A stretch of 64,000 nt of DNA, from positions 13,413-77,412 of the forward strand of contig JAYSZI010000071.1 in assembly GCA_043738095.1 (NCBI GenBank), written 5' to 3'. Position 1 is the stretch's first letter, and every line of letters begins with the position of its first letter. The notes under the pieces were generated by a model that saw only the letters and a program-made list of their open reading frames with translations, had not been told where the DNA came from and made no database searches. The DNA is from Lysobacter_K sp043738095. Lineage in GTDB: Bacteria; Pseudomonadota; Gammaproteobacteria; Xanthomonadales; Xanthomonadaceae. The translations under genes were made by a program, and so were the position numbers. Below are positions 42,348-50,728 of this stretch, in pieces.

Positions 42348-42500
42348 CCAGCCTAGATGGAAACGAAACAGACCGGTGAGCTTCCGGCGACGTAAAGGGC
42401 TGGAGACCCCTTCCCTCAGAGGTTTCGTGAGCTTGGTCGCCCAGGCGCGGGCGAACACTCACTCCATCAATGGCAAAGTCCCCAGACATGCGGGCTTTTT
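42348..42500 (+). ncRNA. Candidate structured RNA (small RNA or leader) upstream of the UvrY-type gene
   Basis: Several helices can be drawn by eye on the plus strand. ccagcc (42348-42353) pairs with ggctgg (42398-42403). gtgag (42427-42431) pairs with ctcac (42458-42462) around an inner perfect stem tcgccc/gggcga (42437-42442/42449-42454). A terminator-like hairpin ends the segment. The regulator ATG is 100 bases further on. It could be an independent small RNA or a leader with an attenuator. It does not match the c-di-GMP, tmRNA, RNase P, 4.5S or 6S consensus that I know. Needs a covariance or expression test. Confidence 0.35.
42475..42500 (+). terminator. Terminator-like hairpin before the UvrY-type gene
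   Basis: AAAGTCCCC (42475-42483) pairs with GCGGGCTTT (42490-42498) with one mismatch and one G-T pair; a five-T run ends at 42500. It would stop plus-strand transcription about 100 bases before the regulator gene. Confidence 0.5.
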
Positions 42501-42600
42501 CATTTGCGGGTCCTAATCCAGGTAAAGCGCTTGGTTGCAGTCACCTACGCCCCCGGTTAGCCTCGGCCGCCATGGAGAGGTTTAAGCGAGGGGAAAGGGA

Positions 42601-43248
42601 ATGACCATTCGGGTATTCATCGTGGACGACCATGCTTTGGTGCGCACGGGCATGCGCATGATCTTGTCGGGCGAGATCGACATCGAGGTCGTTGGCGAAG
42701 CCGAGTCCGGGGAGCTGGCGTTGCCGCTCATTCGGAAGCTCACGCCGGACATCGTGCTGTGCGACTTGCACCTGCCTGGCGTCAGCGGCTTGGAAGTCAC
42801 CGAGCGCATCGTCAAGGGCCCGCACGAGACGCGCGTGATCATCGTGTCGGTGCTCGAGGACGGACCGATGCCCAAGCGTTTGTTGGAAGCGGGCGCATCG
42901 GGTTATGTCGGCAAGGGCGGCGATGCGAGCGAGCTGCTGCGTGCGGTGCGCGATGTCGCCCGGGGTAAACGCTACTTGTCCAGCGCCATTGCGCAGAACC
43001 TGGCTCTCTCGGGCATCGATGGAGGCCAGACACCGTTCGACGAGCTGACTTCGCGCGAGACTGAAATCGCGTTGTTACTGGTGCAAGGCTTGCGTCAGGA
43101 AGAGATCGCCAAGCGTCTTAGCCTGAGTGCCAAGACGGTCAACACGCATAAAACTCGGCTGTTCGAGAAGCTGGGGATCGGCGACAGCATCGCTTTGGCG
43201 AGGCTGGTCAGCCAGTACGGCTTGGCCGATCCGGCGTTGGCGGTCTAG
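42601..43248 (+). CDS. uvrY: Response regulator, UvrY/GacA type (NarL/FixJ family)
   Basis: 215 residues. The receiver domain has D9-D10, phosphoacceptor D55 (LCDLHLPG), S83 and K105. The LuxR-type helix-turn-helix at about 150-205 reads LTSRETEIALLLVQGLRQEE followed by IAKRLSLSAKTVNTHKTRLF. The middle piece RYLSSAIAQNLALSGI is characteristic of UvrY/GacA/SirA rather than other NarL proteins. In that family the partner is a BarA/GacS hybrid kinase and the main targets are CsrB/RsmY small RNAs controlling exopolymers, biofilm and secondary metabolism. A strong GAGGGGAAAGGGA ribosome-binding site precedes ATG 42601. Its position opposite the polymer operon suggests it may control it, but no BarA gene is in the window. 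Confidence 0.9.
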   Translation: MTIRVFIVDDHALVRTGMRMILSGEIDIEVVGEAESGELALPLIRKLTPDIVLCDLHLPGVSGLEVTERIVKGPHETRVIIVSVLEDGPMPKRLLEAGASGYVGKGGDASELLRAVRDVARGKRYLSSAIAQNLALSGIDGGQTPFDELTSRETEIALLLVQGLRQEEIAKRLSLSAKTVNTHKTRLFEKLGIGDSIALARLVSQYGLADPALAV

Positions 43249-43285
43249 CCTGAGCTAACCGCGCTACTGGACATGGGGTGCTGAA

Positions 43286-43707
43286 ATGAACGAACCCATC
43301 GAAAATCGAGCGGCCATATTCCTCGCGCCAGGCGAGGGGCGGGCGTACCCCATGGGCCGCATCTCCGCGTTGTTCAAAGCGGACGCGCCGAAACTGCGAA
43401 CCGCTATTCCATCTCCGAATGGTGGCTTCAGCCCAACACGCAAGGCCCGGGCGCACATTCGTACCCCGAAGACGATGTCTTCTATGTGCTCGATGGAGTC
43501 ATGAGCTTCCTCGTCGGCGACCGCTAGATCGACGCGCCACAAGGGTCATTTGTGCTGGCACCGGGTGGGTTCACGCATGATTTCTAGAACCGCGGCGCTG
43601 TTTGTGCAGGGGTGCTAAATTTTTCGGCGCCTGGGGATTTCGAGCCGCACATGCCTGACATTGTGGAGTGGTTTGAAAAAAACCCTCCGGGCAGGGCAGG
43701 CGGCTGA
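43286..43707 (+). pseudogene. Cupin-domain protein pseudogene
   Basis: The start MNEPIENRAAIFLAPGEGRA is followed by one frameshift after about residue 40. The other frame then gives RYSISEWWLQPNTQGPGAHS, YPEDDVFYVLDGVMSFLVGD, a TAG, APQGSFVLAPGGFTHDF, a second TAG, and NRGAVCAGVLNFSAPGDFEP with EWFEKNPPGRAGG at the end. This is a complete cupin (conserved Gly, His and Pro positions of both cupin motifs) broken by one frameshift and two in-frame stops. The function was probably that of a quercetinase-like or related small cupin. It cannot give a full product. Confidence 0.85.
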
Positions 43708-43819
43708 TCCCTGCCGACCTGCGTGGTGGATGCAAACATGGCCGGCCCTTATCGCCATGTTTGCTGTAACGAAGCGGGCTCGGCTTGAATGAATTTTGGG
43801 CCCGGCCTGCGGTGCCCTA

Positions 43820-44194
43820 TCAATCGAAGAAGTCAAAGATGGAGACGTCCAAGTCTGGAAAGTCCAGCCAGGACAGATCAAAGTCAAACCAGTCGGATGA
43901 GCCATCGCTTGCCACTGAAAGGAGCATCTCTGCCTTCATGGCAATGTAGTCACAACCTTCGCCTGCTGTTGCGTGAAGCCGATCAAAGTCCGAGTGCGAA
44001 TTGAACATGGCGTGAGACCAGCAAGCCACGTCAATGCTCACGCCAGCACGACGGTTGGACTCCCGTACTTGCTCTACGGTGTAGAACTTTCGCTTACCGC
44101 AGTTACGAAGCAAGTCGTCTCCCACTCGCTTGGCCTGGAGCCTCTTGTCGGCCGGACTGATTGTGCAAGGGGCCGGTTGTGCAACGACACTCAT
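43820..44194 (-). CDS. Small protein, possibly DUF6559 family
   Basis: 124 residues from ATG 44194. The middle has YTVEQVRESNRRAGVSIDVA, WSHAMFNSHSDFDRLHATAG and EGCDYIAMKAEML, resembling a family of short proteins with a YTxxQV start, an AMFxSxxDFD block and a GExxDYxAMxAE end, which I remember as DUF6559. The final 25 residues (DWFDFDLSWLDFPDLDVSIF) are acidic and aromatic and look like an appended tail. No signal peptide or membrane segment. Base composition is lower in GC than neighbours, suggesting transfer. Function unknown. Confidence 0.65.
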   Translation of the reverse strand: MSVVAQPAPCTISPADKRLQAKRVGDDLLRNCGKRKFYTVEQVRESNRRAGVSIDVACWSHAMFNSHSDFDRLHATAGEGCDYIAMKAEMLLSVASDGSSDWFDFDLSWLDFPDLDVSIFDFFD

Positions 44195-44260
44195 ACAGAC
44201 TCCAATGTTGTGTAGCGCCTAATGCCTGAAGCAAGTTCGGATTGAATGAACTGATAGGCG

Positions 44261-44626
44261 CTACGGCCCGAATAGCTCGAGCCACTGTTCTAACTCTTTG
44301 TTGCGCGATCGTGTTGCTTCCGCCAGACAGCTGTTGCGGATCAGAGGCTGCATTGAACCACCTTCAGCGTACGAGGACTCGAACTCGCACGTCAGGTCCT
44401 TGGACTTGATCCATTGCAGCTGGACAGCCCGCACGCGGGCGCGCTGTTGCGGACTTAACACACCTAGCAAGCGTTGATATGTCTTGCCGATATCTCGCGT
44501 CGCTTTTTCTAGCTCGGTGGCAGAGCACATGTTCATTTCTAGCTGAGTCTGCGGATCTTCGCAGGCCGCGAAAGCTGGCGCCGAAAAGAACGCAAGTGTG
44601 GCGAGCAACATGAAACACACTTTCAT
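44261..44626 (-). CDS. LprI/DUF1311-type lysozyme-inhibitor-like secreted protein
   Basis: 121 residues from ATG 44626 (MKVCFMLLATLAFFSAPAFA, signal peptide with cleavage before ACED). The mature protein has CEDPQTQLEMNMCSATELEKATR, IGKTYQRLLGVLSPQQRARV and QWIKSKDLTCEFESSYAEGG, with four cysteines at positions typical of LprI (DUF1311). The family binds and inhibits lysozyme in Mycobacterium; in many proteobacteria it is uncharacterised. It is probably periplasmic. It lies between a small hypothetical gene and the rne region in lower-GC DNA. Confidence 0.85.
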   Translation of the reverse strand: MKVCFMLLATLAFFSAPAFAACEDPQTQLEMNMCSATELEKATRDIGKTYQRLLGVLSPQQRARVRAVQLQWIKSKDLTCEFESSYAEGGSMQPLIRNSCLAEATRSRNKELEQWLELFGP

Positions 44627-45126
44627 TTTTCTTCCCTGTAGGCCTAACACTTGAATCGCGCTTCAACGTTTGATTTGCATCGCCACTTGATTGTGTCCTA
44701 CTTCGGGCGTGGGGTCGTTAGTACGAATTGTTGAACCGGAATTGGTCACGAGCGGTCGCAGTGATCTTTAGGAAGCTGTGACTGCGGGAAGCTCGGTGTC
44801 AACGATGGGCTGTTCGCCCCCGTCGACGCAACAGCGATGCCGGGTCCGGTGATCGCTGTAGGACCGGGCTAGATGCCTTCTGGTTGGTCGGCGCCAGTGG
44901 CCGAGTGGATTGGGTTGCTCACTGCGATGACGCCGGTGGTAGATCTGTGCTCGAGGGCGCCGGCGCAGGCATTGGCTGTCCAAGTGCAGATCCGTTCGCC
45001 CGATCTTTGCCTCGCCCGAGCAATACGCGCGCCGCCTCCCGCTTTGCCGGGGTGAACGCCAGAACGAGGTTGGCCGCGATTTCTCGCGGCCAATCCTTTT
45101 ACTCAAGCATCAGCGCGACCCCTCCG
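44627..45126. other. Intergenic block between the LprI-like gene and rne
   Basis: About 500 bases. No gene was recognised; open frames on both strands are short and of mixed composition. The end next to rne holds a strong hairpin (45070-45093). Confidence 0.5.
45070..45093 (-). terminator. Hairpin downstream of rne
   Basis: Perfect 10-bp stem ttggccgcga (45070-45079) with tcgcggccaa (45084-45093) and tetraloop tttc, 33 bases after the rne stop. The minus-strand side lacks a clear T-run, so it is a 3'-end hairpin or weak terminator; the plus strand is followed by TCCTTTT. Confidence 0.6.
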
Positions 45127-48100
45127 TCAGGCGCGGCGTTCCTCGTCGTCCGGAGCGTCGGTGTCGTCGACCTTGGGCTCGGTTGATTCCGGCTCGGGCG
45201 TCTGCGGCACCGTGTCGAATAGGCTGGCGGTGTGCGGCACCGTGGCATTGGTCGACTCGACCGCTGCCGGGGAGGTACTCGGCTCGATCGCAGCCTGCTC
45301 GGTGATCGGAGCACGTGCGGGCTCGATCATCAACGCGTCGTTGGGCACCAGCGGGGCGATCTCTGCCGGAGTGGCATCGGTCGCCGCACCGTCGACCACG
45401 ACCGGGGCCGGCACAACCTCGGGTTCGACCACCGTGTCTTCAACCACGGTGACCGGCGGCAGCGCGGAATCGATCTGGCGGGCGATGGCCTGCGCCGCGT
45501 CGTCGGCTGGGGTCGGTGCCTCGTAACGCGCAGCGACGTGCATAGACGAAGCCTCTTCGAGCTCGTCGGCATCATCCCGTGGCGGGCGCGGCTCGAACGC
45601 CGGCCTGCGAACCACTGCGACCGGTGGTTCAGCTGCGGTCGGAGCTATCGGCGCCACAGCAACGGGTGCAGCAGGACCAGGTGCAGTAGGTGCAGCAGGA
45701 GCAGGAGTTGCAGCAGTGGGTGCGGCAGCAGGTGCAGGTGCAGCAACGATAGCAATCTGCGCGGCTACGGGTGCAGCGGGCGCTGGGGCGGCCGCACGAG
45801 CGACAGGCGGCGATGTGAACGACGGCTGTTCGTCGTCGAAATCGAACTCCGGCTGCGAGCGGTGGGCCACGTGCATCGGGGTGGTTTCGCCCATGCCCGC
45901 AGCGTCGTCTTCATCGCTGAGCAGCACATCGTCGTCCGACGACAGCTCGTTGTGGCCGCCCTCGGTACCTTCGGCGCCCTCAGTACCCCCACGGCGCCTG
46001 CGTCGGCCGCCGCGACGACCGCGACGACGACGTGCGCTGCCTTCGCCAGTATCGCCAGCGCCAGTGAGGTCGGCTGCTTGTGAGCCTTCGACCTCCATGC
46101 TCTCCGGGGTCTGAGCGGTCGTATCGACAGCGACGGGCGGCATGGCGGCCGCTGGCAACGACGCGACCGCATCGGCGGCCGGAGTGATCGCGACCGGCAT
46201 GTCGGCCACCGGCTCGGCAAGCTTGGCGATTTCCGGGCGTGGCTGCCTGGGCTCACGAGGCGGGCGGGGCGCATTAGCCAAGGCTTGCGTTGCGCGCTCT
46301 TCGCCTTGCGGCTTGGGTGCGCGCGGCGGATTGGCTTGCTTCTGCGCCTGCGGCTGCGGTTGCGCCTGCTTGGGTTGCTGCTGCTGGCGCGGCTGCTGCG
46401 GTGCGGCCGCTTGGTCCTGCGTGCCGCGACGTGGCTCATCGCGACCGCGACCATCACGGGCCTTGCCGCCACGGCCGTCGCGACGCGCGTTGCCGCGGTC
46501 GCTTCGGGGCTCGCCACGGTCACTGCGACCGCGCGCTTCGGGCGAGCGTGCGCTCACATTGGACTCGGCGACTGCGACGATCTGCGGACCGCGGAAGAAA
46601 CGCAGGATACGTTCGACCACGCCGGTCGAATGCGTCGGCGCAACCACCGGTGCCGGTGTGGCAATCGCTGCCGCGAGCGGTACTTCGCGCGGCTCGCGCA
46701 CGGGCGCGGGCTGGGCGGGCTTGACGTTGGTGACGATCGGCGCGTCTGGGATGTTGAGATGGGCCTTGGTCAACGCGTGCGTGACCAGCTTGCGCGGCGT
46801 GCCGCGGTGGTAGCTCGGCTTCGCAGTCTCGTCGCCCATCTCGTTGTCACGGATGCGGGTGACCTCGTAATGCGGGGTTTCCAGCAACTCGTCGGCGACA
46901 ATCACGATCGGCGAATCATGACGCTGCTCGATCTCGGCCAACGCGCGGCGCTTCTCGTTGAGCAGGTAATTAGCGATCTCGGTCGGAGCCTGCACCAGCA
47001 CCTGCCCGGTGTTCTCTTTCATCGCGTGCTCTTCGGCCACGCGCAGGATCGACAACGATAGCGACTCGACGCTGCGCATGCGGCCGTGGCCTTCGCAACG
47101 CGGGCACACCAGTTGGCTCGACTCGCCCAACGAAGGGCGCAGGCGCTGGCGGCTCATTTCGAGCAAACCAAAGCGCGAGATGCGGCCGACCTGCACGCGT
47201 GCGCGGTCCTGCTTGAGGGCGTTCTGCAGGCGGTTCTCGACGTCGCGCTGATGGCGGGTCGAGGACATATCGATGAAGTCGATCACCACCAGGCCGCCGA
47301 GGTCGCGCAGACGCATCTGGCGGGCGACTTCATCGGCTGCCTCCAGGTTGGTGTTGAACGCGGTTTCCTCGATGTCGCCACCCTTGGTGGACCGCGCCGA
47401 GTTGACGTCGACCGCAGTCAGTGCCTCGGTCTGGTCGATTACCAGCGCGCCGCCCGAAGGCAGGCGCACTGTGCGCTCGTACGCGTTCTCGATCTGCGAC
47501 TCGATCTGGAAACGGTTGAACAGCGGGGTTTCGTCGGTGTATTCCTTCAGCTTGCGCAGGTTGTGTGGCATCACCTGCTCAACGAAGTCGCGGGCCTCGG
47601 CATACATCTCGGGCGTGTCGACCAGGATCTCGCCGACGTCCGCGCGCATGTAATCGCGCAGGGCGCGAATGATCAGGCGCGATTCCTGGTAGATCAGGAA
47701 CGGCGCGGGTTTGGTCAGCGCGGCCTCGGCGACCGAGCGCCAGACCTGCAACAGATAGTCGAGGTCCCACTGCAGTTCTTCGGCATCACGGCCCACACCC
47801 GCGGTGCGGATGATCACGCCCATGTCTTCCGGGATGGACAGGCTGTCCATCGCCTGCTTGAGCGCGGCACGGTCGTCGCCTTCGATCCGGCGCGAGACGC
47901 CGCCGGCAGTCGGCGAATTCGGCATCAGCACCATGTAGCGGCCGGCGAGCGAGATGAACGTCGTCAGGGCGGCACCCTTGTTACCGCGCTCCTCCTTGTC
48001 CACCTGCACCACGACTTCCTGGCCTTCGCGCAGGAGCTCCTTGAGGCCGGCCTTGTTGTGGTCGACGCCAGCCTGGAAGTAGTCGCGGGAGATTTCCTTC

Positions 48101-48309
48101 AGCGGCAAGAAGCCGTGACGCTCGCCGCCGTATTCGACAAAGGCGGCTTCGAGCGACGGCTCGAGCCGGGTGATGCGGCCTTTGTAGATGTTGGACTTTT
48201 TTTGTTCCTTCGACGGTTGCTCAATGTCGATGTCGTACAGGGTCTGGCCTTCCACGATCGCGACGCGCAGCTCTTCAGCCTGCGTCGCATTGATCAGCAT
48301 GCGCTTCAT
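45127..48309 (-). CDS. rne: Ribonuclease E
   Basis: 1060 residues, normal RNase E length. The N-terminal catalytic half has the S1 domain (GRITRLEPSLEAAFVEYGGE), 5'-sensor and DNase-like parts, the Mg-binding aspartates in TAVDVNS and VVIDFIDM, and the zinc-link CPRCEGHGRM. The C-terminal half is disordered: an arginine-rich RNA-binding patch (RSDRGEPRSDRGNARRDGRG), another basic block (RRRRGRRGGRRRRRGG) and Ala/Pro repeats, the scaffold for degradosome partners. It degrades and processes RNA in the cytoplasm and at the membrane. It is divergent from rluC, as in many gammaproteobacteria, with a roughly 440-base gap that could hold the autoregulatory leader. Confidence 0.97.
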   Translation of the reverse strand: MKRMLINATQAEELRVAIVEGQTLYDIDIEQPSKEQKKSNIYKGRITRLEPSLEAAFVEYGGERHGFLPLKEISRDYFQAGVDHNKAGLKELLREGQEVVVQVDKEERGNKGAALTTFISLAGRYMVLMPNSPTAGGVSRRIEGDDRAALKQAMDSLSIPEDMGVIIRTAGVGRDAEELQWDLDYLLQVWRSVAEAALTKPAPFLIYQESRLIIRALRDYMRADVGEILVDTPEMYAEARDFVEQVMPHNLRKLKEYTDETPLFNRFQIESQIENAYERTVRLPSGGALVIDQTEALTAVDVNSARSTKGGDIEETAFNTNLEAADEVARQMRLRDLGGLVVIDFIDMSSTRHQRDVENRLQNALKQDRARVQVGRISRFGLLEMSRQRLRPSLGESSQLVCPRCEGHGRMRSVESLSLSILRVAEEHAMKENTGQVLVQAPTEIANYLLNEKRRALAEIEQRHDSPIVIVADELLETPHYEVTRIRDNEMGDETAKPSYHRGTPRKLVTHALTKAHLNIPDAPIVTNVKPAQPAPVREPREVPLAAAIATPAPVVAPTHSTGVVERILRFFRGPQIVAVAESNVSARSPEARGRSDRGEPRSDRGNARRDGRGGKARDGRGRDEPRRGTQDQAAAPQQPRQQQQPKQAQPQPQAQKQANPPRAPKPQGEERATQALANAPRPPREPRQPRPEIAKLAEPVADMPVAITPAADAVASLPAAAMPPVAVDTTAQTPESMEVEGSQAADLTGAGDTGEGSARRRRGRRGGRRRRRGGTEGAEGTEGGHNELSSDDDVLLSDEDDAAGMGETTPMHVAHRSQPEFDFDDEQPSFTSPPVARAAAPAPAAPVAAQIAIVAAPAPAAAPTAATPAPAAPTAPGPAAPVAVAPIAPTAAEPPVAVVRRPAFEPRPPRDDADELEEASSMHVAARYEAPTPADDAAQAIARQIDSALPPVTVVEDTVVEPEVVPAPVVVDGAATDATPAEIAPLVPNDALMIEPARAPITEQAAIEPSTSPAAVESTNATVPHTASLFDTVPQTPEPESTEPKVDDTDAPDDEERRA

Positions 48310-48750
48310 TGTTGCGTCCTCACGCGCTCTATCGCGCGGAACGCCATGGCGTTTCGCTATCTGGAACCTGCTTCGCGCCGTCGCGGGGGTGCCGCGCTGG
48401 TGCTATGCCAGGCCTGGTCGACGCAAACGTCGTCCGGGCCAATTTCCAGCGCTTCTGCACCACGGCATGCCGCGGGAGCGCTCTTTAAGTTGTGTTCCTA
48501 AACTTTCAGGGCCGGCGGCTGCTTCCCGTCTGAGACGGTCGCGCCACCCGGGTCGTTGTGCACTCCGGCGTCTGACACACCGGGCGAGGTTCGGTTCCGC
48601 CGGGCCGTCGCTGCTAACATGGCTACCCCGAGGGCAGTGGTTAGGCGCGGACCAGAATCGCAGGACGGGCTTTTGGCCCTTTTGAACACAACTTCCTGCG
48701 AAATCAAAACCTTATCTCGCGTCGCGAGTGTAACAGATAACCCTTCACGA
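48310..48750. other. Shared upstream region of rne and rluC, likely rne leader
   Basis: About 440 bases with no convincing gene. In enterobacteria rne has a long structured 5' leader by which RNase E limits its own mRNA, and the length here is compatible. No structure was modelled. It also must hold the rluC promoter. Confidence 0.5.
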
Positions 48751-49725
48751 ATGACCCAGCCCGAAACTCCCGGCGCCAGCGCTGGCGCCCGCACCGTTCG
48801 CGTGCCCGATGATCGCGAAGGCCAGCGGCTGGATAATTTCCTGCTGGGTCTGCTCAAAGGCGCGCCGCGGTCACTGATCTACAAACTCGTGCGCTCCGGG
48901 CAGGTGCGAGTCAATGGCGGACGCGCCAAGGCTGAGCGCAAGCTCGAGATCGGCGATCAGATCCGCATCCCGCCGGTGCGCCTGAGCGAGATCGGCGAGA
49001 AGACCGCGCCGCCGCAGGGTTTCATGGACGCGCTGGACACCGCGATCGTGTACGAAGACGCCCGCCTGCTGGCGTTGAACAAGCCGTCAGGGGTGGCCAG
49101 CCATGGCGGCAGCGGCATTTCCTTTGGTGCGATCGAGACCCTGCGCGCATCGCGGCCTGGGCACACCCTGGAACTGGTGCACCGCCTGGATCGGGATACC
49201 TCGGGGCTGTTGATTGTCGCCAAGAAGCGGTCCGCATTGACGGAAATGCAGGCGCTGATGCGCGGTGATCGCGCCGACGCCCAGGGAGGCATCCGCAAGG
49301 GTTACCTGACGCTTCTGGCCGGGCGCATGCCCGATGGGGTGATGTCGGTCGATGCGCCGTTGTTTGTCGGGCTGCGCCAAGGCGGCGAGCGACATGTGCA
49401 GGTGCACTCGGCAGGCAAGCCCTCGCTGAGCCATTTCAAAGTGTTGGAGCGCCGCGGCGGGCAGTCCTATTGCGAGGTGCGGATCGAGTCCGGACGCACC
49501 CACCAGATCCGCGTCCACGCCTTGCACATCGGTCACCCGGTGGCAGGCGACGACAAATATGGCGATCCGGCGGTGAACAAACGGCTGCGGGAGCAAGCGG
49601 GGCTGAAGCGATTGTTTCTGCATGCCGCGACGCTGGAGTTCGCGCTCGATGGCGGCAAGACGCCGTACCGCTTGCACGCGCCGCTGGCGCCAGAGTTGGC
49701 GGACGCGCTCGATCGGCTGGCGTGA
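48751..49725 (+). CDS. rluC: 23S rRNA pseudouridine synthase, RluC family
   Basis: 324 residues from ATG 48751. An S4 RNA-binding domain (about 20-80; DNFLLGLLKGAPRSLIYKLV and RSGQVRVNGGRAK) precedes the RluA-type catalytic domain with HRLDRDTSGLLIVAK, which carries the catalytic aspartate, and later RIESGRTHQIRVH. The enzyme isomerises uridines of 23S rRNA (955, 2504, 2580 in E. coli). The rne-rluC divergent pairing is conserved, which favours RluC over RluD or RluA. It converges on the TonB-like lipoprotein gene 14 bases downstream. Confidence 0.94.
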   Translation: MTQPETPGASAGARTVRVPDDREGQRLDNFLLGLLKGAPRSLIYKLVRSGQVRVNGGRAKAERKLEIGDQIRIPPVRLSEIGEKTAPPQGFMDALDTAIVYEDARLLALNKPSGVASHGGSGISFGAIETLRASRPGHTLELVHRLDRDTSGLLIVAKKRSALTEMQALMRGDRADAQGGIRKGYLTLLAGRMPDGVMSVDAPLFVGLRQGGERHVQVHSAGKPSLSHFKVLERRGGQSYCEVRIESGRTHQIRVHALHIGHPVAGDDKYGDPAVNKRLREQAGLKRLFLHAATLEFALDGGKTPYRLHAPLAPELADALDRLA

Positions 49726-49739
49726 CTTCGCTTTCTCGC

Positions 49740-50225
49740 TTAACGCGTAGCGGCAGGCTGTTTCGACCGGCGTTGCTCCTCATCAAACTGGAAGCAGACG
49801 TCTGGCCGCATCACTGGCGCGGTGAAGTTGACCGGGACCCGGATCTGGGCCGAAACAGGCTTGCCGCGGCTGGTCGCGGGCTCGAAGCGCCACGTCCGAA
49901 CGGCTGCCACGGCGGCGGCGTCCAACCCTTTGCGACCGCTGCTGGCTTCAGTGCGAACCTGGCTCGGAGCGCCGTCCACCCCCACCGTCAGCATGAGCAC
50001 CACCTCGCCGCCGCGGCCGGCGCACGCCAACTCGAGCGGGTACGTCGGCGGCGGCGTATCCACAGCGATCGGGGGAGTCGCTGGAATCGGTGCCACTCCC
50101 CGGTTGGTCGGAGCGCGCTCGCATCCGATCAGGGTTGTCAGCACCGCCAAACCGACGACCCAACGCCAGCCACGCAGGTGGTTGATGGTCGCGACCCCCG
50201 CAGCGAGTGGGCGCATGCCGGTCAT
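49740..50225 (-). CDS. TonB-domain lipoprotein
   Basis: 161 residues from ATG 50225, overlapping the phhB stop as ATGA. Residues 22-35 (WVVGLAVLTTLIGC) are a lipoprotein signal, with C35 the lipidated cysteine (LIGC). A short proline-rich linker (IPATPPIAVDTPPPTYPLEL) leads to a TonB C-terminal domain: GRGGEVVLMLTVGVDGAPSQ, SSGRKGLDAAAVAAVRTWRF and EPATSRGKPV. A normal TonB has a transmembrane helix and cannot transduce energy as a lipoprotein, so this may be a partner or antagonist of outer-membrane transport, or a TonB-fold protein with another role. Two cysteines remain in the mature part. Confidence 0.82.
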   Translation of the reverse strand: MTGMRPLAAGVATINHLRGWRWVVGLAVLTTLIGCERAPTNRGVAPIPATPPIAVDTPPPTYPLELACAGRGGEVVLMLTVGVDGAPSQVRTEASSGRKGLDAAAVAAVRTWRFEPATSRGKPVSAQIRVPVNFTAPVMRPDVCFQFDEEQRRSKQPAATR

Positions 50226-50581
50226 TGCGCCAACGCGTCGGCTCGTGCGGCACAGATGAAGTCGTTCTCGCTCAAGCCACCGACGTCGTGGGTCGAGTAG
50301 CGCACCACGCAGCGGTCGTAGTGCACCCCCAGGTCGGGATGATGGTCCTGGCGGTGGGCCATGAAAGCCAGGGCATTCACGAACGCCATCGTCCGGTGGT
50401 AGTCCTCGAACGAAAACGTCTTGGTCAACCCCTGGCCTTGTTTCGAACCTGGCTCGGCAATGACCAGCTCCCAGCCCGGCACTTCCGGCAGCAGCTCGCG
50501 TACGCGCGCTTCCGACAGCCGATGTTCGACGCCGCGGCGGGCGATGCAATGGGCTTGGGCGAGCGGGATCAGGTCATTCAT
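50222..50581 (-). CDS. phhB: Pterin-4a-carbinolamine dehydratase
   Basis: 119 residues from ATG 50581. The motif KTFSFEDYHRTMAFVNALAF followed by AHRQDHHPDLGVHYDRCVVR contains the EDY, the two catalytic histidines and HPDL of the PCD/DCoH family. The enzyme dehydrates 4a-hydroxytetrahydropterin, recycling the cofactor of phenylalanine hydroxylase; no phhA is in the window. It is translationally coupled to the TonB-domain lipoprotein gene. Confidence 0.94.
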   Translation of the reverse strand: MNDLIPLAQAHCIARRGVEHRLSEARVRELLPEVPGWELVIAEPGSKQGQGLTKTFSFEDYHRTMAFVNALAFMAHRQDHHPDLGVHYDRCVVRYSTHDVGGLSENDFICAARADALAQ

Positions 50582-50716
50582 GGTGGAGCTCCTGGGAACG
50601 CGATCGTGAACCCGATGCCGAATGAGCGATCGGCGAGTGCGACTGGCCTGAATGAACCAACGGCATCGGGCGGGGTCGGAGCGTGCGGCGGCGCAATCCC
50701 GTCGAACCGACCCCGT

Positions 50717-50722
50717 TAGAAT
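50717..50722 (+). promoter_or_regulatory. Candidate -10 element of nfuA, suggesting a leaderless mRNA
   Basis: TAGAAT lies seven bases before the nfuA ATG (50729), and no Shine-Dalgarno sequence can fit between. Transcription would start at or near the ATG. The -35 region is poor, so support is weak. Confidence 0.3.
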
Positions 50723-50728
50723 AGCCCG

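Noticed and set aside
42340..42420. c-di-GMP (GEMM) riboswitch, suggested by a GACGTAAAG-like piece
   Set aside because: The conserved GEMM core and its tetraloop receptor are not present and the helix order does not fit.
42300..42500. CsrB/RsmY-type decoy RNA next to the GacA-type regulator
   Set aside because: Only a couple of GGA motifs are present; such RNAs carry many in loops.
47086..48501. Plus-strand open frame of about 471 codons opposite rne
   Set aside because: Antisense to the conserved catalytic half of RNase E with no motif of its own.
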